Assembly (NCBI GenBank): GCA_965220825.1
Contig: OZ244839.1
Coordinates: forward strand, 1,178,001-1,242,000
DNA length: 64,000 nt
DNA from: G965220825 sp965220825
Lineage (GTDB): Bacteria > Pseudomonadota > Alphaproteobacteria > UBA828
Direction: 5' to 3'
Below the pieces are notes generated by a model. That model searched no databases. It had not been told where the DNA came from and saw only the letters and a program-made list of their open reading frames with translations. The first letter of the stretch is position 1. Every line of letters begins with the position of its first letter. The position numbers and the translations under genes were made by a program. Positions 15,659-24,656 of this stretch are shown piece by piece.

Positions 15659-17743
15659 ATGTCGTTGGTGGAGTACGAAGTGCGCGGGGCGATCGGCGTG
15701 ATCGCGGTAAACAATCCGCCGGTCAATGCGCTGAGTATCGGCGTACCGAGGCAGATCATCGAGAGCCTGGCGGCGGGGAACGCCGACACGCGCGTCACCG
15801 CCTTTGTTCTGTGCGGCAAGGGCCGAGGATTCGTTGCCGGCGCGGATATTCGCGAATTCGGCAAACCGCGGCCCGAGGGCGAGCCGGACCTGCGGGATAC
15901 CATCGCCGCCATCGAGGCTTCCCCGAAACCGGTGGTCGCCGCGATCCACGGCAATGCGCTTGGTGGTGGGCTGGAACTCGCCATGGGCTGCCATTACAGG
16001 GTCGCCGCGGCAGACGCCAGTCTGGGGCAGCCCGAGGTGAAGCTCGGCATTCCTCCCGGCGCCGGCGGCACCCAAAGGCTGCCGAGGCTGATCGGCTTCG
16101 AGAAAGCACTCGACATGATCGTGGACGGCACGCCCATCCGGGCCTCGGAAGGGCATGGGTTGGGGCTTATCGACGAAATCGTCCATGGCGACCTGGGGGC
16201 GGGCGCCGCGCACTTCGCCGAGCACGCCGCCGCTGCGCGCAGCGTGCACCCCAGGGCCCGCGAATCTGCTGCGAAGCCGAAGGACCCCATGCTCTTCGAG
16301 AGGAAGCGGGAATCGATCGCACGACGGGCGGGTGCGCGGCGCGCGCCCTATGCCTGCATCGACTGCGTGGAAGCGGCGGCGCTTCCCTTCCATGAGGGCA
16401 TCGCACGGGAGCGCGCGATTTTCGAGGAGTGCGTGGCGTCGAGCGAGGCAGCCGCAATGCGCCATGTCTTCTTCGCCGAGCGCGCGGCGGGACGCGTCCC
16501 CGGCCTCGAGAAGGACGCCGCCCGCGCCATCGAGACCGCCGCGGTCATCGGCGGCGGCACCATGGGACGCGGTATCGCCATAGCCTTCGCCGACACGAAT
16601 ATCCCGATCCTGCTCATGGACGCCGACGAGGACGCCCTGCAACGCGCGCAGGCCGCCGTCGCGCGCAGCTACGCCGCGGCAGTCGCCAAGGGGCGGCTCG
16701 GGCAAGCCGAGGCCGACCGGCGCGCGGGACTCATCTCCTACACCCTCCGTCCGGAAGACGCAGGCGATGCCGACCTCGTCATCGAGGCCGTGTTCGAGGA
16801 TCTGCCGCTTAAGAAGAAGACGTTCCGCCGCCTCGACGGGCTCTGCAAGCCCGACGCGATCCTCGCGAGCAACACGTCCTATCTGGACATCGACGCCATG
16901 GCGGCGGAGACCGGCCGGCCCGAGCGCGTTCTCGGCATGCACTTCTTCAGCCCGGCGAACGTCATGCGGCTCCTGGAAGTGGTGCGGACGGCGACCTGCA
17001 GCGACGAGACTCTCGCCACCGTCATGGCGCTCGCCAAGCGGCTTCGCAAGGTCGCCGTGGTCTCCGGCGTTTGCGACGGCTTTATCGCGAACCGCATGGC
17101 CGTGGGCTACCGGCGGGAAGCCTGGTTCCTGCTCGAAGAAGGCGCCCTCCCCCATCAGGTGGATCGGGTGATGACCGAATTCGGCATGGCCATGGGCCCC
17201 TTTGCCGCGAGCGACCTCGCCGGCCTCGACATCGGCTGGCGCAAGCGCAAGGCGGACGAAGCGACGCGCGACAAGACGCTGCGCTATTCGCCGGTGGCCG
17301 ACCGCCTCTGCGAAGCCGGGCGCTTCGGCCAGAAGACCGGCGCCGGTTTCTATCGCTATCAGGCGGGAAGCCGCGCACCGCAGCGCGACGAGGCCGTCGA
17401 GCGGCTGATCGCCGCGCTTTCTCGCGAGTTGGGGATCGAGCGGCGCTCCATCGACGACGCGGAAATCCTGGCGCGCTGCCTCCTTCCGATCATCAACGAG
17501 GGCGCCCGCATCCTGGAGGAGGGAATCGCGCTGCGCGCGAGCGATATCGACATCGCCTGGGTCGCCGGCATGGGTTTCCCGGACTATCGCGGCGGCCCCA
17601 TGTTCCACGCCGACACCATGGGACCAGCCGATGTGTACGACGCCGTCCGCCGCCACCATGAGCAAACCGGCGACGTGCGTTGGCAACCCGCCGCCCGCTT
17701 GAGGGACCTCGCGGAAGGTGGCGGCCGTTTCGGAGAGCAGTAG
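15659..17743 (+). CDS. Fused enoyl-CoA hydratase/3-hydroxyacyl-CoA dehydrogenase (FadJ/FadB-like)
   Basis: A 694-residue bifunctional beta-oxidation enzyme. Residues 1-190 are a crotonase domain with both catalytic glutamates in place (Glu106 in GGGLELAMG, Glu126 in LGQPEVKLG). The NAD-binding domain begins near 293 with GGGTMGRG at 298-305 and the catalytic His428 lies in MHFFSPANVM. C-terminal 3HCDH domains follow to about 680 with GFGQKTGAGFY-like text (RFGQKTGAGFYRY). The ATG follows GGGAGCGGCGG. It is divergent from ffh with a 237-base gap and has no thiolase partner in the window, so it may serve general short- or medium-chain acyl-CoAs. Confidence 0.93.
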   Translation: MSLVEYEVRGAIGVIAVNNPPVNALSIGVPRQIIESLAAGNADTRVTAFVLCGKGRGFVAGADIREFGKPRPEGEPDLRDTIAAIEASPKPVVAAIHGNALGGGLELAMGCHYRVAAADASLGQPEVKLGIPPGAGGTQRLPRLIGFEKALDMIVDGTPIRASEGHGLGLIDEIVHGDLGAGAAHFAEHAAAARSVHPRARESAAKPKDPMLFERKRESIARRAGARRAPYACIDCVEAAALPFHEGIARERAIFEECVASSEAAAMRHVFFAERAAGRVPGLEKDAARAIETAAVIGGGTMGRGIAIAFADTNIPILLMDADEDALQRAQAAVARSYAAAVAKGRLGQAEADRRAGLISYTLRPEDAGDADLVIEAVFEDLPLKKKTFRRLDGLCKPDAILASNTSYLDIDAMAAETGRPERVLGMHFFSPANVMRLLEVVRTATCSDETLATVMALAKRLRKVAVVSGVCDGFIANRMAVGYRREAWFLLEEGALPHQVDRVMTEFGMAMGPFAASDLAGLDIGWRKRKADEATRDKTLRYSPVADRLCEAGRFGQKTGAGFYRYQAGSRAPQRDEAVERLIAALSRELGIERRSIDDAEILARCLLPIINEGARILEEGIALRASDIDIAWVAGMGFPDYRGGPMFHADTMGPADVYDAVRRHHEQTGDVRWQPAARLRDLAEGGGRFGEQ

Positions 17744-17758
17744 GCGCCCGGGCGCCCG

Positions 17759-17787
17759 AGCGCGAATCGTTCGGCGCTGCGTTTTTT
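17759..17787 (+). terminator. Rho-independent terminator after the FadJ-like gene
   Basis: A stem AGCGC-GAA/TTC-GCGCT with a TCG loop and one bulged G is followed, after GCG, by six T residues at 17782-17787. It lies 16 bases past the stop codon on the plus strand. The three bases between stem and T-run make it less than ideal. Confidence 0.5.
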
Positions 17788-17848
17788 CGTCTGTCGAGAT
17801 GCGAGCCCGGTCTCGGCTCGCCGTCGGAATGGGAAGGGACGTCCGGGC

Positions 17849-18709
17849 TCAGAGGCCGTAGCGCGACCACCATGCACGGTCTTCGAGGGCGCCCAGCGCC
17901 TCGCCGACCGGCAGGGCGCCGAAGCTCTCTCCAGCCGCACGGGTCATGGCCGGCGCCAGGCGCCGCTGCAGCCAGCCCCGGCGGCGCCAGGTGCGGCGCA
18001 GGACCATCCTGGGGCCGAAGCGCTCCCGGAGAACCGTGCGCGCGTCGCCGATCCCATCGGCGAGACCGAGTGCCACGGCCTTCCGGCCGAGCCAGAACTC
18101 GCCGCTGAAGAGGTCCGCTTCGTCTCCCTTCAGCCGACCGGCCCGGCGGGTACGGACGAGCGCCTTGAAGTTCCCGTGCATTTCTTCCTGTATGGCGCGC
18201 AGGCGCGCCACGTCGCTCGGATCCAGCGGCGAGAAGGGATCCATAAGCGACTTCCGCTCGCCCGCGGTATAGAGCCTGCGCTCGATGCCGAGTTTGCGGA
18301 GCGCGCCGTCGAAGCCGAAGCCGTGATAGACGACCCCGATGCTGCCGACGATCGAGTTCTCCTCTACGAATATCTCGTCGGCGGCGGACGCGATCCAGTA
18401 TGCGCCGGACGCCGCCACATCCTCGACGAAGGCCATGACGGGCACGCTCCGCTCGTCCGCAAGCGCGCGAATGCGGGCGTGAATCAGCGCCGACTGCACC
18501 GGCGAGCCCCCCGGCGAGTTGATCTCCAGCACGACCGCCTTCAGCCCCTTCAGCCGAAAGGCGCGCTGAATCGGCGCTTCCACCGCCTGTAAGGACAGCC
18601 GCGTGCCGAACGGCCCGGCAGAATGGCCGATCACGCCGGTAAGCCGCACCACCGCCACCACCGGCGGCGGACGGCGAAAGGTCGCGCGCGCAAGGATGCG
18701 CCTCAGCAC
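17849..18709 (-). CDS. S49-family serine peptidase (SppA/SohB-like)
   Basis: A 286-residue Ser/Lys-dyad peptidase related to signal peptide peptidase A. The nucleophile is Ser101 in VAASGAYWIAS and the general base is Lys153 in TAGERKSLMDPF; EINSPGGSP at 62-70 forms the oxyanion region. The GTG at 18709, with GGGAG nine bases upstream, nearly overlaps the methyltransferase stop. With this start there is no signal peptide or membrane helix, which is unusual for a family that usually works at the membrane; the single-domain form resembles archaeal and plant-type short SppA. It is last in a three-gene run with the DUF2007 and TrmN6-like genes. Confidence 0.88.
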   Translation of the reverse strand: MLRRILARATFRRPPPVVAVVRLTGVIGHSAGPFGTRLSLQAVEAPIQRAFRLKGLKAVVLEINSPGGSPVQSALIHARIRALADERSVPVMAFVEDVAASGAYWIASAADEIFVEENSIVGSIGVVYHGFGFDGALRKLGIERRLYTAGERKSLMDPFSPLDPSDVARLRAIQEEMHGNFKALVRTRRAGRLKGDEADLFSGEFWLGRKAVALGLADGIGDARTVLRERFGPRMVLRRTWRRRGWLQRRLAPAMTRAAGESFGALPVGEALGALEDRAWWSRYGL

Positions 18710-19491
18710 GCGCCGGCACTCCCGAGGTCCAAACCGAGGCCCCGGCGCAGCACGCATTCCGCCGCGTGGCTGTATCCGCCGTCGGCATCGTGGAGGACCA
18801 TTCCGCCGGCGAGTCGGAGGGGTGCGTTGCTGTCCGCCCGGGCCTGAACGATCACCCGGATGGCGTCCTTCCCGGCACGCGCGCCGGCAAAGGGATCGTG
18901 GGACCAGAGCGGATAGACGAGCCCCGCACCTGCGCCGGCACGGTCGAGCATCGCGAGAATCTGGGAAAGCCGTTCCGGACGATGGATCACCGTCACCGAG
19001 CCGCCCGGCCGTACCATGCGGCAGCAGAAGTCCAGCCAGATGTCGAGCTTGCTTTCCTCCGCCGTGTCGGCCCGCGCCTTCACCGCGTTGGGCGACGCCC
19101 GTTGCGCGCCCTCGATATGGAACGGCGGGTTCGCGAAGACATGGTCGAAGCTCCGGGGCGCCAGCCGCGGCGGAGGACGTTCCAAATCGCCTACCAGAAC
19201 GTCCACGCGCTCGTTGAGGCCGTTGAGTGCGGCATTCTCCGCGGCAAGCTGAGCCAGGGAGCGCTCGAGTTCGATGCCGGTCACATGCATGCCTGCCACA
19301 CGGGTCGCAAGACAAAGTGTCGCCGCGCCGACGCCGCAGCCCACATCGAGCGCACGTTCGCCGCTTTCTGCCGGTACGGCGGCCGCAAGAATCACCGGAT
19401 CGATGGCGACGCGGTAGCCCGCCACCGGCTGAAGCAGAGAAACACGCCCGCTCAGCAGGGCGTCGTGGGTGGTTTCAACGGACTCATTCAT
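18703..19491 (-). CDS. tRNA1(Val) (adenine-37-N6)-methyltransferase-like protein (TrmN6 family)
   Basis: A 262-residue class I SAM-dependent methyltransferase. Motif I is LDVGCGVGAATL (residues 48-59), and NPPF at 121-124 is the target-base motif of N6-adenine/glutamine methyltransferases. The opening TTHDALLSGRVSLLQPVAGYR is shared with the TrmN6/YfiC family. The ATG at 19491 overlaps the DUF2007 stop by eight bases, and the stop codon lies beside the S49 peptidase start. Exact RNA target is inferred from family. Confidence 0.82.
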   Translation of the reverse strand: MNESVETTHDALLSGRVSLLQPVAGYRVAIDPVILAAAVPAESGERALDVGCGVGAATLCLATRVAGMHVTGIELERSLAQLAAENAALNGLNERVDVLVGDLERPPPRLAPRSFDHVFANPPFHIEGAQRASPNAVKARADTAEESKLDIWLDFCCRMVRPGGSVTVIHRPERLSQILAMLDRAGAGAGLVYPLWSHDPFAGARAGKDAIRVIVQARADSNAPLRLAGGMVLHDADGGYSHAAECVLRRGLGLDLGSAGAC

Positions 19492-19696
19492 CGAACTCGC
19501 CCACCTCCGCCAGAATGCGCCGTGCGCGCGCGGCGTCTTCTTCTGCCACCACGAGGCGACGCGGAATCGCGCCCGCGCTGCCTTCGAGGACACTCATATG
19601 CTCATCCAGAACCACAGACTCTACCCCAGCGTCCCGCAGCACCGCGCCGAGGAACGAGAGCCGCACGATATCGTTGGTCCGCAGGAGCTCGACCAT
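19484..19696 (-). CDS. DUF2007 small protein (putative signal-transducing protein)
   Basis: A 70-residue protein beginning MVELLRTNDIVRLSFLGAVL and containing DAGVESVVLDEHMS and PRRLVVAEEDAARARRIL, matching the DUF2007 pattern in which a betabetaalpha unit ends in a helix with paired Ala/Arg. The role is unknown. It leads the run DUF2007, TrmN6-like, S49 peptidase, an arrangement seen in many alphaproteobacteria, and is divergent from ispB with about 125 bases between the starts. Confidence 0.8.
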   Translation of the reverse strand: MVELLRTNDIVRLSFLGAVLRDAGVESVVLDEHMSVLEGSAGAIPRRLVVAEEDAARARRILAEVGEFDE

Positions 19697-19820
19697 CACC
19701 GCCAATCGCCGCGCCGGGTGAATCCGCCCGTGTCCGCAACTGCCGGGGAGGTTAAACTGCGAAGCGGCGCCCAATGCAATGGATGCCCGCGAGGGGCGGC
19801 GCCGTCAAGCGGGAGGCAGA

Positions 19821-20855
19821 ATGGCGAGCGACGCGGTGCCGCTGAGACGGAGAACGGTGCAGGAGACGGATCGTTCCGGCGCCTCGCTCGAGAGCCTGCA
19901 CCGCCTGGTGGCGGACGATCTCGGCGCCGTCAACGGCGTGATCCTCGACAACATGCAGAGCCCGGTGGTGCTGATCTCCCAGCTCGCCGCCCATATCGTG
20001 GCCGCAGGCGGAAAGCGGCTGCGCCCGATGCTCACGCTTGGCGCCGCCCGTCTCTGCGGCTATGCGGGCCGCCGCCACGTCCACCTCGCGGCCTGTGTCG
20101 AGTTCATCCATACGGCGACACTGCTGCATGACGACGTGGTGGACGACAGCGCCCTCCGGCGCGGCGAGGCCACGGCCAACGCGGTCTGGGGCAACAAGCC
20201 GAGCGTGCTAGTGGGCGACTTCCTCTTCAGCCGCGCCTTTCAGCTTTCGGTTGCGGACGGTTCGCTCCGCGTGTTGGGGGTCCTTGCCGACACAGCGGCC
20301 GCACTGGCCGAGGGCGAGGTAATGCAGCTCGTCACCTCCAACGACACGGAGACGGGCGAGGCCGCCTATCTCGAAGTTGTCACGGCAAAGACGGCCACAC
20401 TCTTCGGCGCGGCCTGCCGGCTGGGCGCCATTGTGGCGGAACGTCCGGCGGCCGAGGAGGAGGCGCTGAAGAATTTCGGGCTCAATCTGGGTATCGCCTA
20501 TCAACTGGTGGACGACGCGCTGGATTACTCGGCCCGTCAGGCGGAACTCGGCAAGACGGTGGGCGACGATTTCCGCGAGGGTAAGATCACGCTCCCCGTG
20601 GTGCTCGCATTTCGCCGTGGCGACGAGGCCGAGCGCGCCTTCTGGCGGCGCGTGATGGAGGAAGGCGAGCAGACCGAGGGCGATCTTGCCCGCGCCGTCG
20701 CACTGCTGGATCGCCACGAGGCCGTCGCCGACTCCATAGAACGCGCGCGCCACTATGGCGCCATGGCCCGCGACGCCCTCGGCCTCTTCCCGTCCTGCGC
20801 CGAGAAAGACGCCTTTCTCTCCGTGATCGATTTCTGCACCGACCGCGCCCACTGA
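19821..20855 (+). CDS. ispB: Polyprenyl (octaprenyl/decaprenyl-type) diphosphate synthase
   Basis: A 344-residue trans-prenyltransferase that elongates FPP with IPP to make the quinone side chain. The first Asp-rich motif DDVVDD is at 104-109 within FIHTATLLHDDVVDD, and the second, DDALDY, at 231-236; GGKRLRPMLTL lies near 63-73. The ATG at 19821 has GGGAGG five bases upstream; an in-frame ATG at 19779 lacks a site. Chain length (C40 or C50) cannot be read reliably, but the text before the first motif fits long-chain enzymes. Confidence 0.92.
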   Translation: MASDAVPLRRRTVQETDRSGASLESLHRLVADDLGAVNGVILDNMQSPVVLISQLAAHIVAAGGKRLRPMLTLGAARLCGYAGRRHVHLAACVEFIHTATLLHDDVVDDSALRRGEATANAVWGNKPSVLVGDFLFSRAFQLSVADGSLRVLGVLADTAAALAEGEVMQLVTSNDTETGEAAYLEVVTAKTATLFGAACRLGAIVAERPAAEEEALKNFGLNLGIAYQLVDDALDYSARQAELGKTVGDDFREGKITLPVVLAFRRGDEAERAFWRRVMEEGEQTEGDLARAVALLDRHEAVADSIERARHYGAMARDALGLFPSCAEKDAFLSVIDFCTDRAH

Positions 20856-20904
20856 CCGGGTGCACGCCCCGGTCGGGGACGGTCGTCGTTCAAGCGGGAA
20901 ACGC

Positions 20905-21420
20905 TTAGCCGAGGTCGCGGGGCGTCACGAACGTCGCAAGGCGGGCGCTTTCCGGCGCAAGGGCGGCCCAGCGTTCGACGCCTGTCTCGAAGACCGCCAG
21001 CGCCGCGGTGGGAAAGGAGGCGGCGAGCCGCGCGAATGCCGGGCCCGGCCCGTGCGCTCCCATCGCAGCCGCGAGCCCCTGCAGCCCCGGATTGTGGCCT
21101 ATGAGAATGAGGGATTCGTGCGCATCGTCCGCCTCCTGGATCGCGCGCAGAAGAGTCCCCGGGCTGCCCATATAGAGCTCCTCCAGGATGCGCTCGGCGA
21201 GCCCCTCCCCGAAGCCCTCGCGAAACTGCCGGCAGGTCTCCACCGTACGGCGCGCCGGCGAGCAGAGCGCGAGGGTCGGCGGGCCGGCCGATTCGCGGCA
21301 AAACGCGCCCACGCGCCGACTCGCACGCCTTCCCCGCCCGGTAAGCGCCCGCGCCCGGTCGCCGCCGGCGGGCAACCCCGCTTCCGCCTTGCCATGGCGC
21401 AAAAGATAGAACCGCCGCAC
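20905..21420 (-). CDS. Histidine phosphatase family protein (SixA-like)
   Basis: A 171-residue branch-2-like phosphohistidine phosphatase. The catalytic motif RHGKAE follows the start directly (Arg8, His9), and the second histidine is in LILIGHNPGLQ. The size and the RHGKAE signature match SixA, which removes phosphate from His in phosphotransfer domains. The start is GTG at 21420 with GGAGG four bases upstream. It converges on ispB and is divergent from the acyl-CoA ligase gene. The true substrate is unknown. Confidence 0.85.
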   Translation of the reverse strand: MRRFYLLRHGKAEAGLPAGGDRARALTGRGRRASRRVGAFCRESAGPPTLALCSPARRTVETCRQFREGFGEGLAERILEELYMGSPGTLLRAIQEADDAHESLILIGHNPGLQGLAAAMGAHGPGPAFARLAASFPTAALAVFETGVERWAALAPESARLATFVTPRDLG

Positions 21421-21524
21421 TCGGCCTCCTCGTCCGCTGCCTCCACCAAAACACCGCGAACCGGTTGCATTCGGCGCGCGCCGAAACCAGAATCCGGCGC
21501 CCTCCCCCCTTTCTGGAGATGATG

Positions 21525-23165
21525 ATGGACGCGGTGCGCGGCGGCAAGAATCCTTACGAGGCGGGGCTTCCCCGAAACGACGCGAATTACGTGCCTTTGA
21601 CGCCGCTCTCCTTCCTGCGGCGCGCCGCCGCCGTCTTCCCCGAGCGGACGGCATGGATTCACGGAGAGCGCCGCGCGACCTACGCCGCCTTCTACGCCCG
21701 ATCCCGAAGGCTCGCTTCGGCGCTCGCTGCGCGGGGGGTCGCCAAGGGGGATACGGTCTCCATCATGTCGCCCAACACGCCGGCGATGCTGGAAGCCCAT
21801 TACGGCGTGCCCATGTGCGGCGCGGTGCTCAACGCACTCAACTATCGGCTCGACGCGGCGGCCATCGGCTTCATCCTGGACCACGCCGAAACCAAGGTCC
21901 TGCTTACGGACCGGGCATTCTCGCCCGTGATTCGGGAGGCTCTCGCCGCGGCCCGCGTCCAGCCTCTGGTGATCGACATCGACGATACGCCCGATGAGGG
22001 CGGCGAGCTTTTGGGCGAGATCGAGTACGAGGCGCTGCTGGAAGAGGGCGACCCCGCTTATGACTGGCCGTGGCCCGGGGACGAATGGGAAGCCATCTCC
22101 CTCAACTACACCTCCGGCACGACGGGGGATCCCAAGGGCGTCGTCTACCACCACAGAGGCGCCTATCTGAACTCCCTGGGCGATGCCATGACCTGGGCCC
22201 TGCCGCACGGGCCGATCTATCTCTGGACGCTGCCCATGTTCCACTGCAACGGCTGGTGCTTCACCTGGGCCGTAAGCGCGCAGGGCGGCACCCATGTCTG
22301 CCTGCGCAACGTGGCGGCCGGGCCGGTCTTCCGTGCGATCGCGGAGCACAAGGTGAGCCATTTCTGCGGCGCACCCATCGTGCTCAACATGCTGGCCAAT
22401 GCGACCGAAGACGAGCGCGTCTCTTTCGACCACGCCGTGGAAGTGATGACCGCCGCGGCCCCGCCGCCCGCCGCCGTCATCGAGAGGATGGAACGGGCGG
22501 GCTTTCGCATAACCCATGTCTATGGCCTGACGGAGGTCTACGGCCCGGTGACGGTCTGCGCATGGCAGGACCATTGGGACGGGCTGCCGCTCCCGGAGCA
22601 GGCGGCTCTCAAGGCGCGCCAGGGCGTGCCCTTCGTCACGCTGGACGGCCTCATGGTGGCGGATTCCGCGACGCTTGCGCCGACGCCCGCCGACGGCACG
22701 ACCATGGGCGAGGTCTTCATGCGCGGCAACACGGTGATGAAGGGCTATCTCAAAGACGAGGAGACGACCGCAAAGGCGTTCTCCGGCGGCTGGTTCCACA
22801 CCGGCGACCTGGGTGTCGTCCATGAGGACGGCTATGTGGAGTTGAAGGACCGCGCCAAGGACATCGTCATTTCAGGCGGCGAGAATATTTCCACCATCGA
22901 GGTGGAGGGCGCCCTCTACCGCCACCCCGCCGTACTGGAAGCCGCCGTGGTGGCCCGGCCCGACGAGACCTGGGGAGAGACGCCTTGCGCCTTCGTCACG
23001 CTGAAACCGGGTGAAACCGTGGACGAGGCGGGCCTGATCGCCTTCTGCCGCGATGAGCTTGCCCATTACAAATGTCCGAAGACCGTGGTGTTCGGCGAAC
23101 TACCGAAGACATCGACCGGCAAGATTCGCAAATTCGTCTTGCGCGAGCGCGCAAAGGCGCTGTGA
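21525..23165 (+). CDS. AMP-forming acyl-CoA synthetase (AAE/DmdB-like group)
   Basis: A 546-residue ANL-family ligase activating a carboxylic acid to its CoA thioester through an acyl-AMP. The P-loop TSGTTGDPKG is at 196-205, the A5 motif YGLTEVYGP lies near 340, the hinge GDLGVVHEDGY and the A10 lysine motif TSTGKIRKF near the C-terminus. PMFHCNGWCFTW is typical of the group that includes methylmercaptopropionyl-CoA ligase and medium-chain synthetases. Three in-frame ATGs (21519, 21522, 21525) follow a GGAG; I take the last for spacing. The substrate is not determined. Confidence 0.92.
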   Translation: MDAVRGGKNPYEAGLPRNDANYVPLTPLSFLRRAAAVFPERTAWIHGERRATYAAFYARSRRLASALAARGVAKGDTVSIMSPNTPAMLEAHYGVPMCGAVLNALNYRLDAAAIGFILDHAETKVLLTDRAFSPVIREALAAARVQPLVIDIDDTPDEGGELLGEIEYEALLEEGDPAYDWPWPGDEWEAISLNYTSGTTGDPKGVVYHHRGAYLNSLGDAMTWALPHGPIYLWTLPMFHCNGWCFTWAVSAQGGTHVCLRNVAAGPVFRAIAEHKVSHFCGAPIVLNMLANATEDERVSFDHAVEVMTAAAPPPAAVIERMERAGFRITHVYGLTEVYGPVTVCAWQDHWDGLPLPEQAALKARQGVPFVTLDGLMVADSATLAPTPADGTTMGEVFMRGNTVMKGYLKDEETTAKAFSGGWFHTGDLGVVHEDGYVELKDRAKDIVISGGENISTIEVEGALYRHPAVLEAAVVARPDETWGETPCAFVTLKPGETVDEAGLIAFCRDELAHYKCPKTVVFGELPKTSTGKIRKFVLRERAKAL

Positions 23166-23208
23166 CGCGGGCCCGGCCGGCAGCGTCCACCGTTCAGGGA
23201 GGCACGCG

Positions 23209-23943
23209 GTGAAGCTTCTCGTGCTGCAGCATATCGACATCGAGCATCCGGGCATTCTCCGAGACTTCCTGCGCGACGACGGAATCCCGTGGGACACGGT
23301 GGAGTTGGACGAAGGCGAGACGATCCCGCCGCTCGAGGATTACGACGCCTTAATCTCCATGGGCGGCCCCATGGACGTGTTCGAGGAGGACGCCCATCCC
23401 TGGCTCGCCGACGAGAAGGCGGCGATTCGGGAAGCGGTGGCGGAGCGCGGGATGCCCTTCCTCGGCGTCTGCCTCGGCCATCAGCTCCTCGCCGTCGCGC
23501 TCGGCGGGCGGGTCGAGACCATGGCGGCACCGGAAGTGGGCATCCTGGAAGTGGAGCTTACGGAGTCGGGCCGCCGCGATCCGCTGATGGCGGGGCTCGA
23601 GCCGGCGGTAACCTGCCTGCAATGGCATGGCTGCGCGGTGACCGTTCCACCCGCCGGCGCGGCGACGCTCGCGCACTCGCCAGCCTGCCCCATCCAGGCC
23701 TTCCGCATCGGGCGCTGGGCCTACGGGCTCCAGTACCATGTCGAACTCACGAAGGAGACCGTCCCCGAATGGGGCGCCGTACCGGCCTACCGGGTTTCGC
23801 TGGAGGAAGCGATGGGTGCGGATTCCCTGGCCACGCTGGAGGCGGACGCCCTCCGGCACATGACGGCCTTCAACCGGGATGCGCGTACCGTTTACGATAA
23901 CTTCATCGGACTGGTCCGGGCTTACGGGGAGATTGGCCCATGA
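23209..23943 (+). CDS. Class I glutamine amidotransferase-like protein
   Basis: A 244-residue stand-alone GATase1 protein. The nucleophile elbow GVCLGHQLLA places Cys88; the His/Glu pair is in YGLQYHVELTKE. Such proteins resemble the GMP synthase amidotransferase domain and include gamma-glutamyl-polyamine and related hydrolases, but the acceptor is unknown. The GTG start at 23209 follows AGGGAGG. Its stop overlaps the next gene as ATGA, so it is co-translated with the DUF962 gene. Confidence 0.87.
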   Translation: MKLLVLQHIDIEHPGILRDFLRDDGIPWDTVELDEGETIPPLEDYDALISMGGPMDVFEEDAHPWLADEKAAIREAVAERGMPFLGVCLGHQLLAVALGGRVETMAAPEVGILEVELTESGRRDPLMAGLEPAVTCLQWHGCAVTVPPAGAATLAHSPACPIQAFRIGRWAYGLQYHVELTKETVPEWGAVPAYRVSLEEAMGADSLATLEADALRHMTAFNRDARTVYDNFIGLVRAYGEIGP

Positions 23944-24656
23944 GTGAGCGGATACGGAGCTACCGCGCCTTCTGGCCCTACTATGTGGCCGAGCATGGCC
24001 ACCCCGCCACGCGCCGCCTGCACTTCATTGGCACGAACGGCGCCGTCCTGTTGACGATCCTCGCCGGGGTTCTGGGAATGCCCTACCTGTTGGCGGCCGC
24101 GCTCTTCTCGGGCTACGCGTTCGCGTGGGTAAGTCACGCCTTCATCGAACGCAACCGGCCGGCGACCTTCACCTACCCGTTCTACAGCTTCGCCGGTGAC
24201 TTTCACATGTGCGGCCTGATGTGGCTCGGCCGCATGGATGCCGAGGCGACCCGCCTCTCCACCCAGGAATCGACGTCCTTGAGAGCGCCGCCCGCGCTCA
24301 GGCCGCCGCGTCGGAGCGTGGGCGTACCCGGATATAGGCGAGATCGTAGTGCGTCTTGCAGTAGGGCTTGCCCACCAGCGCCCGTTCCCCACAGAAATGG
24401 AAGTCGGGCTCGTCGGGATGCCCGATCGGCCATCTGCAGGGCGCCTTGCCGACGACAAGCTTCACCACATTGGTGGGCTCGGCCTTCTCGACTTTCGCAA
24501 CGGGCCGCACCCGCCGACGGGCGGTGGCGGACGGGGCCCGGACGGCGGAGCCGTTCCGAATCGGTGACGGCCGAGGCGGCAATCCGAGACGATGCGCCTT
24601 GCCCACCACCGCATTCTTGGAAACGCCGACCGCTCGCCCAATCTCCGCCGTGGTGA
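23940..24656 (+). CDS. DUF962/Mpo1-like membrane protein with anomalous C-terminal run-on
   Basis: The first about 105 residues match DUF962: FWPYYVAEHGHPATRRLHFIGT, then two hydrophobic helices, then FAWVSHAFIERNRPATFTYPFYSFAGDFHM. Members are usually 100-115 residues and may act as Fe-dependent fatty-acid dioxygenases (yeast Mpo1). Here the frame continues for about 130 Arg/Pro/Ser-rich residues, antisense to gcrA, to a stop at 24656. The domain ends near base 24255, and a TGA stands at 24280 in the +1 frame, so a one-base indel or a true run-on are both possible. The start overlaps the upstream stop by ATGA. Confidence 0.7.
   Translation: MSERIRSYRAFWPYYVAEHGHPATRRLHFIGTNGAVLLTILAGVLGMPYLLAAALFSGYAFAWVSHAFIERNRPATFTYPFYSFAGDFHMCGLMWLGRMDAEATRLSTQESTSLRAPPALRPPRRSVGVPGYRRDRSASCSRACPPAPVPHRNGSRARRDARSAICRAPCRRQASPHWWARPSRLSQRAAPADGRWRTGPGRRSRSESVTAEAAIRDDAPCPPPHSWKRRPLAQSPPW

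Noticed and set aside
14066..17686. A 1206-codon minus-strand open frame from ffh through the FadJ-like gene
   Set aside because: Only the part after GTG 15421 is Ffh. The upstream 750 codons are antisense to a clear FadJ-like gene and have no family features.
20854..20874. Hairpin GACCGGG/CCCGGTC after the polyprenyl synthase gene
   Set aside because: A good 7-bp stem overlapping the stop codon, but no T-run on either strand, so it is not called a terminator.
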